Shown here piece after piece: positions 46,404 to 58,010 of a stretch of 64,000 nucleotides of DNA. Numbering within the stretch: the first letter of the stretch is position 1; each line of letters begins with the position of its first letter. Below the pieces are notes generated by a model. It did no database searches. It was given only the letters and a program-made list of their open reading frames with translations, and was not told the DNA's origin. Made by a program: the position numbers and the translations under genes. The stretch is from NCBI GenBank assembly GCA_905182985.1, contig CAJJDN010000034.1, forward strand, positions 490,006-554,005, written 5' to 3'. This DNA comes from Paramecium sonneborni (lineage: Eukaryota > Ciliophora > Oligohymenophorea > Peniculida > Parameciidae).

Positions 46404-47552
46404 TCAAATTAAACGAACTGTCAAATGAGTTCCAATATGAAGAATATCAAAATTATTCTAAACACACCAACATTTCACCCATCCAACAAATTCATCAAAA
46501 TCTTGTTTTTTTAATGCACTTGCTTTTTGACTAGACTCTCCAAAATTGTAAAATGTAATTCTTTCTACATCTTTCAAAATAGATTCATGTATTTCAACAC
46601 AATCTTGCTTGAATTTACATAATTATAAATAATCTATATTATCTTAATGATTAAACTCGACTTCGCCATATTCAAATTTAACCTAGTCTATCCCCTGAAC
46701 TTGATCTGAAGCGATATCAATTATTTTAAATTCTGTTCCTTCTAAAATTATTAATTCTTTCAATAATTATGCGTTTTAAAGTTAAGTTTTCATACCTAAT
46801 TTTTCATTACATTGATATATCTTAATACTTTGAGTAAAATAATTTAATATTTTCTTTAAAAAATCTTATATTGTTTATTCTTTCAGTTTTTTGAATCCTA
46901 ATGAATAAAAATCGCTCTAGAATGATTAATTATTTTTTGGAATAGATATTGTAAATTAGTTCCCTTTCTTTTAAGAAGAATAAATCTATTAAAAACTTTC
47001 CCTTTTTATTCTTTCCTTATATTAATGAGATTCTTCCTTCTAAAAAGTAAAAAATAATCCTTTTTAAAAACTCTTTTTCTTCTTACTAGTCTGTATTTTA
47101 TAATTATTAGGTTCCATTTAAAATCTGCTGATTATATCATCAAATTTTGGTGTGGAACAATAACTATAGTTCTCCTTATTTTCTATGACTTCTTAACTTT
47201 TCTCTTCATAATTTACTTGATTATAGCTTACATTATAATAGTTTGCTTAACAAAATTGAAAATTTTATTAACCCAATATTTAATGGGAGTTTTGCTAATT
47301 GTCTATAAATATAAGTTATTAAGGATTTTCTACTTGTGAATGATATTATTCTTACCTACAATCTTATTTATTTTCTGGAAGCTATTTTTATAGTTGTTAT
47401 TATTCTAATTGCTTTATTGCATTCTCCCTTCTAAAGTTTAACTAAAGTTCTTTTAATGAAACTGAAATTAGTTATTTTGTATTATTATAACAAACAATGA
47501 ATCCTTCAAACTTAGTTATTGAGGGCATTATTGGATAAATTATTGCATTCAT
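46404..47552 (-). CDS. unknown Q-rich protein with conserved-looking C-terminal domain
   Basis: 382 aa, intronless. The first 200 residues are Q/N/K-rich and probably disordered (QLEQQQLQKQLPENKQD). The last 170 look folded: FKKLKEQTIQDFLKKILNYF, GTEFKIIDIASDQVQGIDQV, QLCKFKQDCVEIHESIL, and end VGWVKCWCVQNNFDILHIGT. A Trp/Cys pair (KCWC) near the end stands out. I do not recognise the family. Codon use and the exact frame length support a real gene. Same strand as, and just upstream of, the ubiquitin-like gene. Confidence 0.6.
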
Positions 47553-48305
47553 AGTTTTAAATAAAATTAATGTTAGGTTTATTATATATAAATATCTATT
47601 AATTTTAATTGTTATTCAGTTAAAAATATTTCATTTAAATAATTTACTTAGTTATTTATCAAATATAAATAAATTTTTTAAGATAATAATGAAATAGGAG
47701 ACAATTTTTTTAATTTATTAGAATATTTGTAAAAAAAAAAGAAATTGATTTGAAAGACTCTCATTTTATTGATCCTAAATACTAAACAATCTTGAATTTG
47801 TCTCTTATTATATGATACAATTAAGTAATATAATGTCGATTAGAAGTTTAAAATATTACTAACATCATAAAGATAATAAAATATTTTTCATTTATAAATA
47901 AAATGAATATTTAAAACTACATTTTTTTATATTTTTACATATGAATATTTTTTTGTAATTATATGGGTATGACTGATTAAAATAATAAGGGACGAAGCAA
48001 AAATGATCAATTTTATGTATAACAGATTAAAAAATATATTAAAAATATATCAATATGATATAGAGAAGATAATAAATTATTTTCTTGTTAATTTATAGAA
48101 TTTTTCAAATCAATAAGATTATAAAATTAATTTTTTATAAAAATAAATCAACTATTATTTTTAATGATCTGGTTTTTAGATTTTAATTACTAAATTAAAA
48201 TTCAGATTTTAAGAAATTATATAAGGATAATGAAAGATTTATGATACTGTTAATTAACGAAATGAATAGTATATTTATAATTTTTTATTTAATTTAATAA
48301 TTTAG
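47553..48305. other. divergent spacer (0.75 kb)
   Basis: Between a minus and a plus gene start, so both promoters are probably here. Very A/T-rich; no gene or repeat seen. Confidence 0.5.
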
Positions 48306-49762
48306 ATGAGCAACAGTAATAAAAAAGTTCCAGATATATCAGGTACTAATGACAACATATGATTCATCAATAATACCTTTATATTAATCAATTTAAAAAT
48401 TCTTATTTTAGATTTCAAACCTCCAAAACATACTTCGATTGAGAACCAATTAGAAATCCATAGGTAATAATGTCAAAATAATTAGAACTTTGAAAGGAAA
48501 CATGCAGCGTCGTTATAAAAATGATGACTTTGAACCAAAATTAAACTAAAAAGTATCTCTTCCTAGTTTGCCTAATTTAAAAAAAGCAGATTTATAAAGT
48601 GATCAAAGTATAGAATTTAATTAATTTAGAATTGCTGAATCTATCAAACGGAACTAAGCCTCACAATAGATTACCAAAATTAGAAGCAAAAAGTGAAGTG
48701 CCAAAACAAATGAAGTAAATATTGAAAGAAATTAAAAAACAGATTAGAAGATGCAATAATTCATTACAATAGTGTGACTCCTGAAAGAAGATAATAAAGT
48801 CCAGAGAGATAATTATCATTAAATAAAAAAAGATTGATGGCAAGAACATGGAATGGGGGATAATATGCATTTAAAACAAAAGCTGGATGTTTAGCAAATA
48901 AGACATCAAAAACTAATTAAGATTCTGCTATCGTTTTACCAAATTGTTTAGAGAGGTAAATTTCTTCAAAATAAGTAAGTTTAGGTTATAATATGTTTGG
49001 AGTATGTGATGGTCATGGTTCTAATGGTCATTTAGTTTCTCAATTTATTAAGCAAGCATTACCAAAACATCTCGAATCCTTAATAAATAAAGAGGATAAT
49101 AAAAATAAGATTATTTAAAAAGCATTTGAATAAACAAATAAAGAGATATGGGATTCAGAAACAGATACATCTTTGTCAGGATCTACAACTGTTTCTGTTC
49201 TAATTAAAAAAGATTAACTTTGGACAGCTAATGTAGGTGATTCTCGAGCAATTATTTGTAGAAATTAAGAGGGGAATTGGAAAGCAATATAAATAACAAG
49301 AGATCATAAACCGAATGTTGAAGATGAAAAATAAAGAATTCTTTAAGCAGGTGGACGAGTTGAGAGTTAGAAAGGTAATATTATATATATTAATTAATTA
49401 AAGATTATTATGGGAATTCTATTGGTCCTGAAAGAGTTTGGTTATCTTATATAGATGCTCCAGGATTAGCAATGACAAGAAGTTTAGGTGATAAAGTAGG
49501 TGCATAGGCTGGAGTTACAGCAGATCCAGAAATATTTGAATTCACTTTAACATAATTTGATTAATGCATAGTTATTGCATCTGATGGAGTATGGGAATAT
49601 CTTTCAAACGAAGATGTAATGAATGTAGTGACTCCTTATATTGAAAAAGAAAATATTGATTTAGCTGCAGATAGACTTATGGCTGAATCTATTAATGCTT
49701 GGAAAAGGCATAGTTTAGCTAGAGATGACATTACTTGCATAGTTGTTTACTTAAAGAGTTGA
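48306..49762 (+). CDS. PP2C-type Ser/Thr protein phosphatase 1
   Basis: 420 aa with six introns (48343-48411 of 69 nt, 48464-48485, 48608-48629, 48715-48742, 48956-48979, 49375-49403). Metal-dependent phosphatase: the catalytic motifs are in order, FGVCDGHGSNGHLVS, SGSTTVSVLI, LWTANVGDSRAIICR, RDHKP, ILQAGGRV, LAMTRSLGDKVG, IVIASDGVWEYLSNEDV, and ARDDITCIVVYL at the end. The Asp residues that bind Mg/Mn are present. The N-terminal ~170 residues are basic and Q/S-rich (PERRQQSPERQLSLNKK) and may target the enzyme. The unusually long 69-nt first intron is the least certain part of the model. Convergent with a protein kinase gene, stops 12 bp apart. Confidence 0.9.
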
Positions 49763-49774
49763 ATAATTATTATT

Positions 49775-51251
49775 TCAATAATCCCAAAAGATAGTGTTTT
49801 TTATCATCTCTGAATATTTTGCCATCTTCTTCTCACAAAATCTAAACATTTCATATTCTAATGCTTATTTACAACTTAATCTCTATCCTGCATCTACATC
49901 CAACAATCTATTCATTAATTTTATCAATTGAGTATCTCCAATAACTTTTGAACCTACTTTAGGAATCTTTCCAAATAACAATTCATGTATTAATACTCCA
50001 ATACTATAACAATCCACTTTGTTATCATATCTTTTATTCATTGTTATTTCTGGTGCCATATAACCAGGAGTTCCACAAAATTATTAAGAACTTCCAGCTT
50101 TTATACATATCCCTAAATCAGCTAATTTAACAACTTCTCCTTATAATAATATATTTTCTGGTTTTATATCTCTATGTATTATTCCAAATTAATGCAAATA
50201 ACTTACTCCTCTTAAAATCTGATAAATAATATCTATAATTTATTTTTCATTTAATTTTTTCTCCTTCCTATAATTAAATAAGGTTATGTCTCCCAATTCT
50301 AAAACCAAAGCAATCTAAGATTTACAAAATAAATACTTGTTTATCATCATTTATTACTCCATAACATTTTAAAATATTTGGATGATTGACATAACTTTAT
50401 ATACAAATCTCTGTTTTAATAAGTCCTTGAATACCTTTGCTTGTGATTACAGATTTTTATATTATTTTCAAAGCTGCCATCATACCTGTAATTGTGTCTC
50501 TATTTTTAGAAATACATTAAAATTTACGTTACTGAATAACAATCACTGATATTTCCTCTACCTAAATATTTTATCTTTTTAAATCTATACAAAGGAGATT
50601 TTTCATTTTTTGACATTTACATTGCTCCTTTTTATTGATTAAAATTTGGACTATAAATTGGTGTGTTACATCCAAATGAAGATTATCCTTTATCATTTGA
50701 ACATGAAACATTTCTGATAGGTTTTTATGGATCGATTTACAGTTTTTATTCCTTTATAGATTATTATCTAACATGATTAATTTAAATTAAAGTGTTTTAT
50801 TTTTTATTAGTTGATATTAATTGTTTGATTTCCTCAATTTTTTTCCGATTTTTTTATAAATTTTATTCATATTAGAAACAAATCTTCGGTTAGATCTTTC
50901 TATTCTCAAATAAGTCTTTAATAACAATTGTAATTTAAACCATATTCAAAAAATTTTAATCGTTATGCTAATCTTATTTTAATAACGATAACTTAATTGA
51001 TTTTAAACTCTTGATTTACAAATCATTGCATCTTTAAAATTTTTCTTATTTTAATTAAAAGTTTTAGTCAAATAATTTATCAATATTATTTTATTATGGT
51101 ACTTTATCCTCCGAAATTGTTTTAAAAGTCTTTATTGAGCTGGCTGGTAGAGTTAACACAGGTAATTAATCATTTTTAAATTAGTCTAACGGATTCAAAA
51201 ATAAATTTAAGATGTTTGGTTTTCTTTAACCTATATCTCTGGCTAATTATT
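49775..51251 (-). CDS. Ser/Thr protein kinase, 3' part (5' cut by N join)
   Basis: C-terminal two-thirds of an 818-aa kinase, truncated at the single N at 51252. Kinase motifs: YLGRGNISDCYSV (P-loop), MMAALKI (Lys), YLHQFGIIHRDIKPENILL (catalytic loop), KLADLGIC (DLG in place of DFG), CGTPGYMAPE (activation segment, APE), VDCYSIGVLIHELLFG, and a C-lobe ending FRFCEKKMAKYSEMI. Introns at 50500-50527 and 50315-50336. The layout and CGTPGYMAPE segment fit the AGC/CAMK- or Aurora/Polo-like range without a clear subfamily. The stop is 49775. See the N-terminal part at 51253-53472 and the note on duplication. Confidence 0.85.
50062..51251. repeat. first copy of a 1,190-bp exact duplication
   Basis: Identical to 51253-52442 with constant offset 1,191, a single N (51252) between. 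It falls inside the kinase gene. Collapsing one copy restores a single kinase frame of 819 codons with two introns, so this is an assembly duplication. Confidence 0.92.
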
Positions 51252-51252
51252 N

Positions 51253-52442
51253 AACCAGGAGTTCCACAAAATTATTAAGAACTTCCAGCTTTTATACATA
51301 TCCCTAAATCAGCTAATTTAACAACTTCTCCTTATAATAATATATTTTCTGGTTTTATATCTCTATGTATTATTCCAAATTAATGCAAATAACTTACTCC
51401 TCTTAAAATCTGATAAATAATATCTATAATTTATTTTTCATTTAATTTTTTCTCCTTCCTATAATTAAATAAGGTTATGTCTCCCAATTCTAAAACCAAA
51501 GCAATCTAAGATTTACAAAATAAATACTTGTTTATCATCATTTATTACTCCATAACATTTTAAAATATTTGGATGATTGACATAACTTTATATACAAATC
51601 TCTGTTTTAATAAGTCCTTGAATACCTTTGCTTGTGATTACAGATTTTTATATTATTTTCAAAGCTGCCATCATACCTGTAATTGTGTCTCTATTTTTAG
51701 AAATACATTAAAATTTACGTTACTGAATAACAATCACTGATATTTCCTCTACCTAAATATTTTATCTTTTTAAATCTATACAAAGGAGATTTTTCATTTT
51801 TTGACATTTACATTGCTCCTTTTTATTGATTAAAATTTGGACTATAAATTGGTGTGTTACATCCAAATGAAGATTATCCTTTATCATTTGAACATGAAAC
51901 ATTTCTGATAGGTTTTTATGGATCGATTTACAGTTTTTATTCCTTTATAGATTATTATCTAACATGATTAATTTAAATTAAAGTGTTTTATTTTTTATTA
52001 GTTGATATTAATTGTTTGATTTCCTCAATTTTTTTCCGATTTTTTTATAAATTTTATTCATATTAGAAACAAATCTTCGGTTAGATCTTTCTATTCTCAA
52101 ATAAGTCTTTAATAACAATTGTAATTTAAACCATATTCAAAAAATTTTAATCGTTATGCTAATCTTATTTTAATAACGATAACTTAATTGATTTTAAACT
52201 CTTGATTTACAAATCATTGCATCTTTAAAATTTTTCTTATTTTAATTAAAAGTTTTAGTCAAATAATTTATCAATATTATTTTATTATGGTACTTTATCC
52301 TCCGAAATTGTTTTAAAAGTCTTTATTGAGCTGGCTGGTAGAGTTAACACAGGTAATTAATCATTTTTAAATTAGTCTAACGGATTCAAAAATAAATTTA
52401 AGATGTTTGGTTTTCTTTAACCTATATCTCTGGCTAATTATT
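51253..52442. repeat. second copy of the 1,190-bp duplication
   Basis: Mate of 50062-51251; unique sequence flanks only the outer sides of the two copies. Confidence 0.92.
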
Positions 52443-53472
52443 AAGGTTTAAGCATAATTAAAGATTCTGCAATTAGACTATCGTTTTATTTTTATTGCTC
52501 TTTCTTGATTGTTGATACTAAAATACCTAATCTTGAGTGTCTATCTACAGTAGTTTATCTTTATAAATTTTTAAACGGATGATTATAATTAGTGGAGTCA
52601 ATATAAAACTTAGCCAACCTTTCAGATGCAGAGCTTAAAATATTTTCTTCCTATTTAAAATTCATACAATCAGCTGAATCTTGACTGATTGATTATAATT
52701 AAGAAACATTAAAATTGGTTTTTTCAGAAATGGATATTGATTCAATCTTATCATTTAGCCTAGAGAAATCCTTAAATATTAATTGTGAATTTGGATTGCT
52801 TTTGTCTTTTTCTATGTTCTGAGATTTATGTTGAAGTTTTATTTCAAGTATTTCTTTTAAAGAACATGATTAATTTTCGTTGATCTTTTTTACAGGCTTA
52901 CTTATGGAACTAGATAAGGATGAATTAAAAAGTGTTTGCTCTAAATTAACTAAGTTAAAAGTTATTTGCTGGTTAGTTAATTATCGATTAGCTTGATGTG
53001 GATCATCAATTTTAATAGGACTTGATTTATTGATAGTTTACAAATTAAGTTTTATGAATAATTGATTTGCTTTTTTTTAAGGAGAACTCAAGACTAAACA
53101 ATCTGAAAAATTTAATCTCTTTGATATTTTTAAATTAGATGGAATAGAAGATGAATCAGATGAAAGTGGTTTTATTGATTGAGTTGGAGTGGAAATAAAT
53201 TCTGAATTTAATCTTTGTTTAGGTTTAATTTAATCAAAAAAGTAGGTTGGGTTTTGTTTATTAAGAGGTTTTAAACTTATCATAAGAAAATTACAATGTC
53301 GTTTATCATCTAAATCCCAAATACGAATTTCAATATTTTTTGTTTAAAAATTGGAATATGAGCTAGTTGTTAATTTCTAATCAGTGTTTTAGTAAGTACT
53401 TAAAGCACGTTTGAGATTTTCTTATAGAATATTTAATTTTTCTCTTAATGTTTCCGGTAAGACATCTGTCAT
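51253..53472 (-). CDS. Ser/Thr protein kinase, 5' part (3' cut by N join)
   Basis: The same kinase gene read from its ATG (53472) to the N. It holds a ~520-residue N-terminal region before the kinase domain: MTDVLPETLREKLNILQENL, then S/P/K-rich disordered sequence with SSPIKIDDPHQ, PTQSIKPLSSDSS and many basic and SP sites, reaching MSKNEKSPLYRFKKIKYLGR at the kinase start. Introns at 51691-51718 and 51506-51527. It ends inside the activation segment. Joined with the last 287 bp of the other copy the gene gives 818 aa. Its ATG overlaps a small upstream frame. Confidence 0.8.
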
Positions 53473-53750
53473 AATTATTAAAATTATAATATCAATTAAG
53501 GTCTAACCATTTTGATATGTCTGCTATATGAGTATGTATGTTTATTATGGGATCTGATTAAACTGTTCACATGTAATTATTCAAGTGATTCATTATGCAA
53601 ATATTCAACCGTTAATAATTTAGGATTAGTTGTTCTATAGTAATGTTTAACTTCTGGAACATAATCATATTCTGGCTTTCGGATTCGACGTAAAGAGCCT
53701 TACGTAAATCTCTTGTTTAATTCAAAGAATGAATTGGGAGTTGAATTCAT
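53469..53750 (-). CDS. small 93-aa protein, doubtful
   Basis: Intronless frame with a basic, aromatic-rich composition: NSFFELNKRFTQGSLRRIRK, EYDYVPEVKHYYRTTNPKLL, then HNKHTYSYSRHIKMVRP. Codons look coding. Its TGA overlaps the ATG of the kinase gene by 3 bases (53469-53471 against 53470-53472), and its ATG is only 7 bp from the divergent TRM13 start. Such packing is extreme even for Paramecium. It may instead be a 5' exon of the kinase, though I found no splice that keeps both frames. No family recognised. Confidence 0.45.
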
Positions 53751-53757
53751 AATTATA

Positions 53758-54987
53758 ATGTAATAAATTGAAAGGTGTCAATTTTATAATGTGAAAAAGA
53801 ATCGACCTTGTAATATGGAAGTTTATAAATCAGGTTATTAATATTGTGTATTTCATGGACAATAATAAATAGATTGGATTGACTGTCCATTAGATCCTTC
53901 TCATAAAGTCAAAAAGATTAAGATGGAGAAACATTTAAAAATTTGCAATAAGAAAAAATTAGAAGAGGAATTAAAATAGAACCCTTTTTTTAAAGAGAAA
54001 ATCAATTTAAAAGAGGATGAACAATAGATAAAAGTGAAATTACAAGCAATATCTAAAGATTAGCTAAATGAATTAATTGAATTGATACCTTAAGCATTTA
54101 AAAGAGCAATAGCAATTTATCAAGAATATTTAGTAAAAATAGGTGAATAGTCTGATAATTGCTACTCTTATATTATAGATGAAAATATTGAGGAAGCTCC
54201 AAAAAAAGTCTCAGATAAAGAAAAAGATCTTTAGTAAGTAGAATTATTAACAGAAATCATGGATCAATATAATTTAATAAATAAAGAAATGGCATATATT
54301 GAGTATGGAGCAGGAAAAGGAAGATTTTCACATTAAATAGCAGAAAAATTAAAAGAAAAAGATAATTCTATGGCTATTCATGTTTTAATTGAAAGAGAAC
54401 CAAGAAAATTAAAATATGATAGATTTCATAGAGATAACAAGTATTTTATAAGATGTAAAATGGATATAAGAGATTTTAATTTAAAAATTTTAGAGCAATA
54501 ATTAAAAGATCAAGGATATGATAAAGAAGTAAAATATGTTGGAGTTTGTAAACATATGTGTGGAGGAGCATCTGATTTAACTTTAAATTCATTATTAACA
54601 TAGGAAAGATTTCCTGTAGGAATGACAATAGCCACTTGTTGTCATCATTTATGTGATAAGTAGACATATAAAGTATAAATTTGAATATATAAATTTTAGA
54701 ATTTAGCTTTTTTGAAATCAATTAATGTACCAGAATAATTAATTGATTTATTATTTTAGACTAGTAGTTGGTATGTTAGTGGACCAATTAATTTACAAAA
54801 AAAAATTAAAACAAATGATGAAGTCAGTTCTGATCAGAGAAAGAGTTTAGGTAAAATGGCAAAAAGAATTATTGATATTGGAAGAGTGCTTTATATTAAT
54901 TAAATAACTTAATTAAAAGCAGTATTAAAAAAGTATTGTGAATAATGGTTATCACCTGAAAATTTTATCATTTTATTATATAAATGA
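53758..54987 (+). CDS. TRM13: tRNA:m4X (2'-O) modification enzyme TRM13
   Basis: 400 aa, one intron (54673-54699). TRM13 methylates the ribose at position 4 of some tRNAs using S-adenosylmethionine. The N-terminal zinc finger reads CQFYNVKKNRPCNMEVYKSG then YCVFHG, giving the family C-x-F-Y-V...K-K-R-x-C pattern, followed by a second CHHC-type finger, CPLDPSHKVKKIKMEKHLKICNKK. The catalytic domain has IEYGAGKGRFS (SAM loop), then RHMC-like CKHMCGGASDLTL and ATCCHHLCD, the TRM13 signature. The C-terminus has RKSLGKMAKRIIDIGRV. I chose the ATG at 53758 because it includes the first zinc finger; a later ATG would cut it. Strong assignment by motif order. Confidence 0.92.
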
Positions 54988-55005
54988 ATTTATAAATAAT
55001 CATTT

Positions 55006-56481
55006 TCATTTTGGTCTGGCTGATTATGGATTATAAAATGTATTAGCAAAAGTTGAATTAGGAGCCATAGATTAAGGTGGCATTGATTAAGGAGCGGCTG
55101 ATTAAGGTGGTATGGAATGAGTTGGTAATGTATTTTATGATTTATAATTTTAAATAACAGAGGGGGCTTTAGATATTTCATTGAGTTTTATTACTCCTTA
55201 ATGAGGATTTTAATTTGAGTTTGTATTTCCAAAATATGGTGTAACTCTAGATATCAAACTAAAATCTGAGCTCTGTTAGATTTATTAAATTGATTAATTT
55301 CTGAAATTTATAGTAGAAGAAGGAACATAAGTTTAACTTATTGTTGGAGTTGGAATAACTGCTTATTATTAACAGGTTTAAATTATTCTAGGTGTTGTAT
55401 TTGGAGAAATAATTATTGGAACCTAATTTTATGATGTTTAGGTATTTTATTAAACAGATTCTATTACAGAATTATTTACTTTTTTTGTAATTTAAGGACA
55501 TAACTTAAGATTGGAATAAAAAGGTTAATTTTATTCTTCTAAGATCTTAAATGGATCAATGAAACTCTAATTTATAAATATTGTGATTACCTTGATATCA
55601 ATCCAAGATTATCTTTCTGAGGGATTCTCAAGTAGCATTTTCTAAAGTAAACCAAAAAGTAATTCAGAATACTGAGCTTTAGTTTATTAAAGAGCTTAAT
55701 AAATTTGATTCTTGTTAAGTTCTTGATCAGAAGTATAAAATTTAGTAAAACTACTTAAAGTAGTTAAACAAAGCAAAACTATTCCAAATGCAAAAACATC
55801 ACTTTTGAAACCATTAACTGAAGGTATTGGTATATTTCTTTAGAGTTATTCAATTTGTTCAGGTGACAATATAGCAATTTAGTTTTTGAGTGCTTATTCG
55901 TAAGATGATTCAATATTAAATATATTATTAACTTCCTATCATAATAATTTAATTTACAAATAACTTTACACCGTCATTCAATGCATAAATGGATTAAGGA
56001 TTAATATTACCAATAGTTTTATAGTGAGATTACATATATTCTGCACAATCAACTACTTAAAATATTATATTCCATATTGCTGATTCAGTAAATTTTTTGG
56101 ATCTATTTTATATTCAATAAAATCTTTTACTTCTCCCTTATAATCTATTCTAAAGTACAGATTCCTGGATAATCATAGTAAACCTTATAAAAATCTTTGT
56201 CTCCACTACATGTACCTGATGATTTCTCTAAAGCCAAGGCTCTCAGTAAATTTGGATGCTTCAATTTAGTTTTTTATAGAAAATACTCTTTATCAGGAAC
56301 ATAAGTCATTTTACCTATTGAAATATTAATAATTATGTGTACTGAAGATTTTCACTTTAATGTCTGGTATGTATTAATAAATATCTATATTTCCAAGAAC
56401 ATTATGCTTTGAATTAGTTTCATACAACTCGAATGAGTGTTTTAATTATTCACTCCAATTCACTGTCATATTATTACCCAT
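55006..56481 (-). CDS. protein kinase-like protein, probable pseudokinase
   Basis: 457 aa after four introns (56315-56342, 56103-56130, 55936-55957, 55567-55590). Kinase-fold landmarks: LKHPNLLRALALEKSSG in the N-lobe helix region, IREKSKKFTESAIWNIIFQV and CAEYMQSHYKTIGNINPQSI where the catalytic loop should be, then DGVKLFEV at the DFG position, KSDVFAFGIVLLCLTTL (the conserved D...GIVLxxL helix) and LQKMLLENPSERQSWIDIKS (Rxxxxxxx end motif). No HRD, DFG or glycine-rich loop is present, so it is probably inactive. Weak similarity to SCY1-like scaffold kinases is possible. The ~130-residue tail is P/T/Q-rich. Convergent with TRM13, stops 18 bp apart. Confidence 0.7.
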
Positions 56482-56504
56482 TTAACAAAATAAAATTAAT
56501 TAAA

Positions 56505-57889
56505 TCAAATATATCGTTTATAGGTATTAATTAATCCTGGAGTATTTTCTTGATCTTCCTAATTACCCAACACAGATTAAACTGCCTTTTTAATTTAATT
56601 TCTTTTATTTAATTCATTCTTTAATCTTTTCATTTATTCCCCTTAGAAAGCAACTACAACAACAGTTATGTTATCTAAGGTTCTCCTATTAATACTTTCC
56701 TTTAGAACTTATTCAACTCCTATACTACAACCTTAATGTATATTTGAATTGGAATCTAGCTCCTTAGTCATGATATCAACTACTTCATTAGATGACATTT
56801 TATCGAATATACCATCACCTAAAATATATATTATAATATTACTTGCTAAAACAATATATTAATGATCGTCTTGAATTTTAAAACTTCTTAGTTCTGGTTC
56901 TGCTACAACAACATTTGGTTTTCCACCAAATCTTTCTAATTTAGCTTCAATATCTCCAAAAGTTCTACTTACAGATAATCTTCCAGGTAATACTCTTAGA
57001 GGTCCAACAAAAACTTATTGTTCATCTTATAATTATTAAGTTCTTAATTTTTTAATATAATTAATTACTAATATATTTTTCCACCTGCTTTTTATATTCT
57101 TAATTTTTCTAATTCATCACAAGGTTTATGGTCTCGAGACAATGGTAATGCTGATTTATTATTGCCTCCACACAAAACTGCTCTACTATCCCCGACATTT
57201 GCAACATAACAAACATCACCAACTAATAAAGCAACTATTGCACAAGAACCACTTCTTTCAGGTATACCTTTATTGAATTAAGAAATAGCGTATTCTTAGA
57301 AATGTTATTCTGCTGCTGCGAAACCTTTTCTTAATGCTTCATATGGATTCCAAGGAAAATCTAATTCCTTTATTACAAACTGATGCAAATTATCTCTTAA
57401 GAAATCTGCACATGTTGAACCTCCATGACCATCATAAACACCAAAAAAAGAACACCTAGGCCAAGTTTCATGTTGCCTATTTTAGGGTTTAACGATATTC
57501 AATATTATGGATACTCTGTCTTCATTATAATCTCTTACTATCCCTTAGTTAGTGTTTGCAGCATATGCTCTAATTATGCCATTTTCATTGCTTGAACAAC
57601 GTGTAGGTTCATAATTAGGTAATTTACTATTTCTTGTCAGTAATAAACCCTCTTAACTAAAATAAGCAGGCTGAGCAACTGCTTTTAATTTTTGAGTAGG
57701 ACTCTAATCAAGATGTTTTTCAGAGTAACGATACTTGTTATTCTCCATAGACCTATTTATATTGTCTTGTTAAAAAGGTCTCTTAAATGGTATCTTAGGA
57801 GAATGAGAAGGAAGATTAACACTATATGCAGGATCACGATTATCTCGTACTTTCAAAGGATCCCAGATGTATTTTTAGTTTTTGTACAT
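56505..57889 (-). CDS. PP2C-type Ser/Thr protein phosphatase 2
   Basis: 444 aa with two introns (57043-57068, 56819-56842). N-terminal ~150 residues are basic and disordered (KKRPFQQDNINRSMENN and similar). The catalytic domain follows: RDYNEDRVSIIL, SFFGVYDGHGGSTCADFL, SGSCAIVALLV, VCYVANVGDSRAVLC, LSRDHKPCDELEKLRI, AGGKIY, LRVLPGRLSVSRTFGDIE, YIVLASDGIFDKMSSNEV, then RRTLDNITVVVVAF. All metal-binding Asp and the GDSR loop are present. It is a different branch from the PP2C at 48.3 kb (little outside the motifs is shared). The splice at 56819 is confirmed because it restores the canonical ASDGIFD. It lies 23 bp upstream of the pseudokinase on the same strand. Confidence 0.9.
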
Positions 57890-58010
57890 AGATTTGAAAT
57901 TTAACTACTAATTTTTATTATTATTGTTTCATTTAATTTTAAATAACTATGCTAAACCTTATCTGAATTAATTAATGTTGTATTCTAATAGAAATGGTCT
58001 GTCTAGATTC

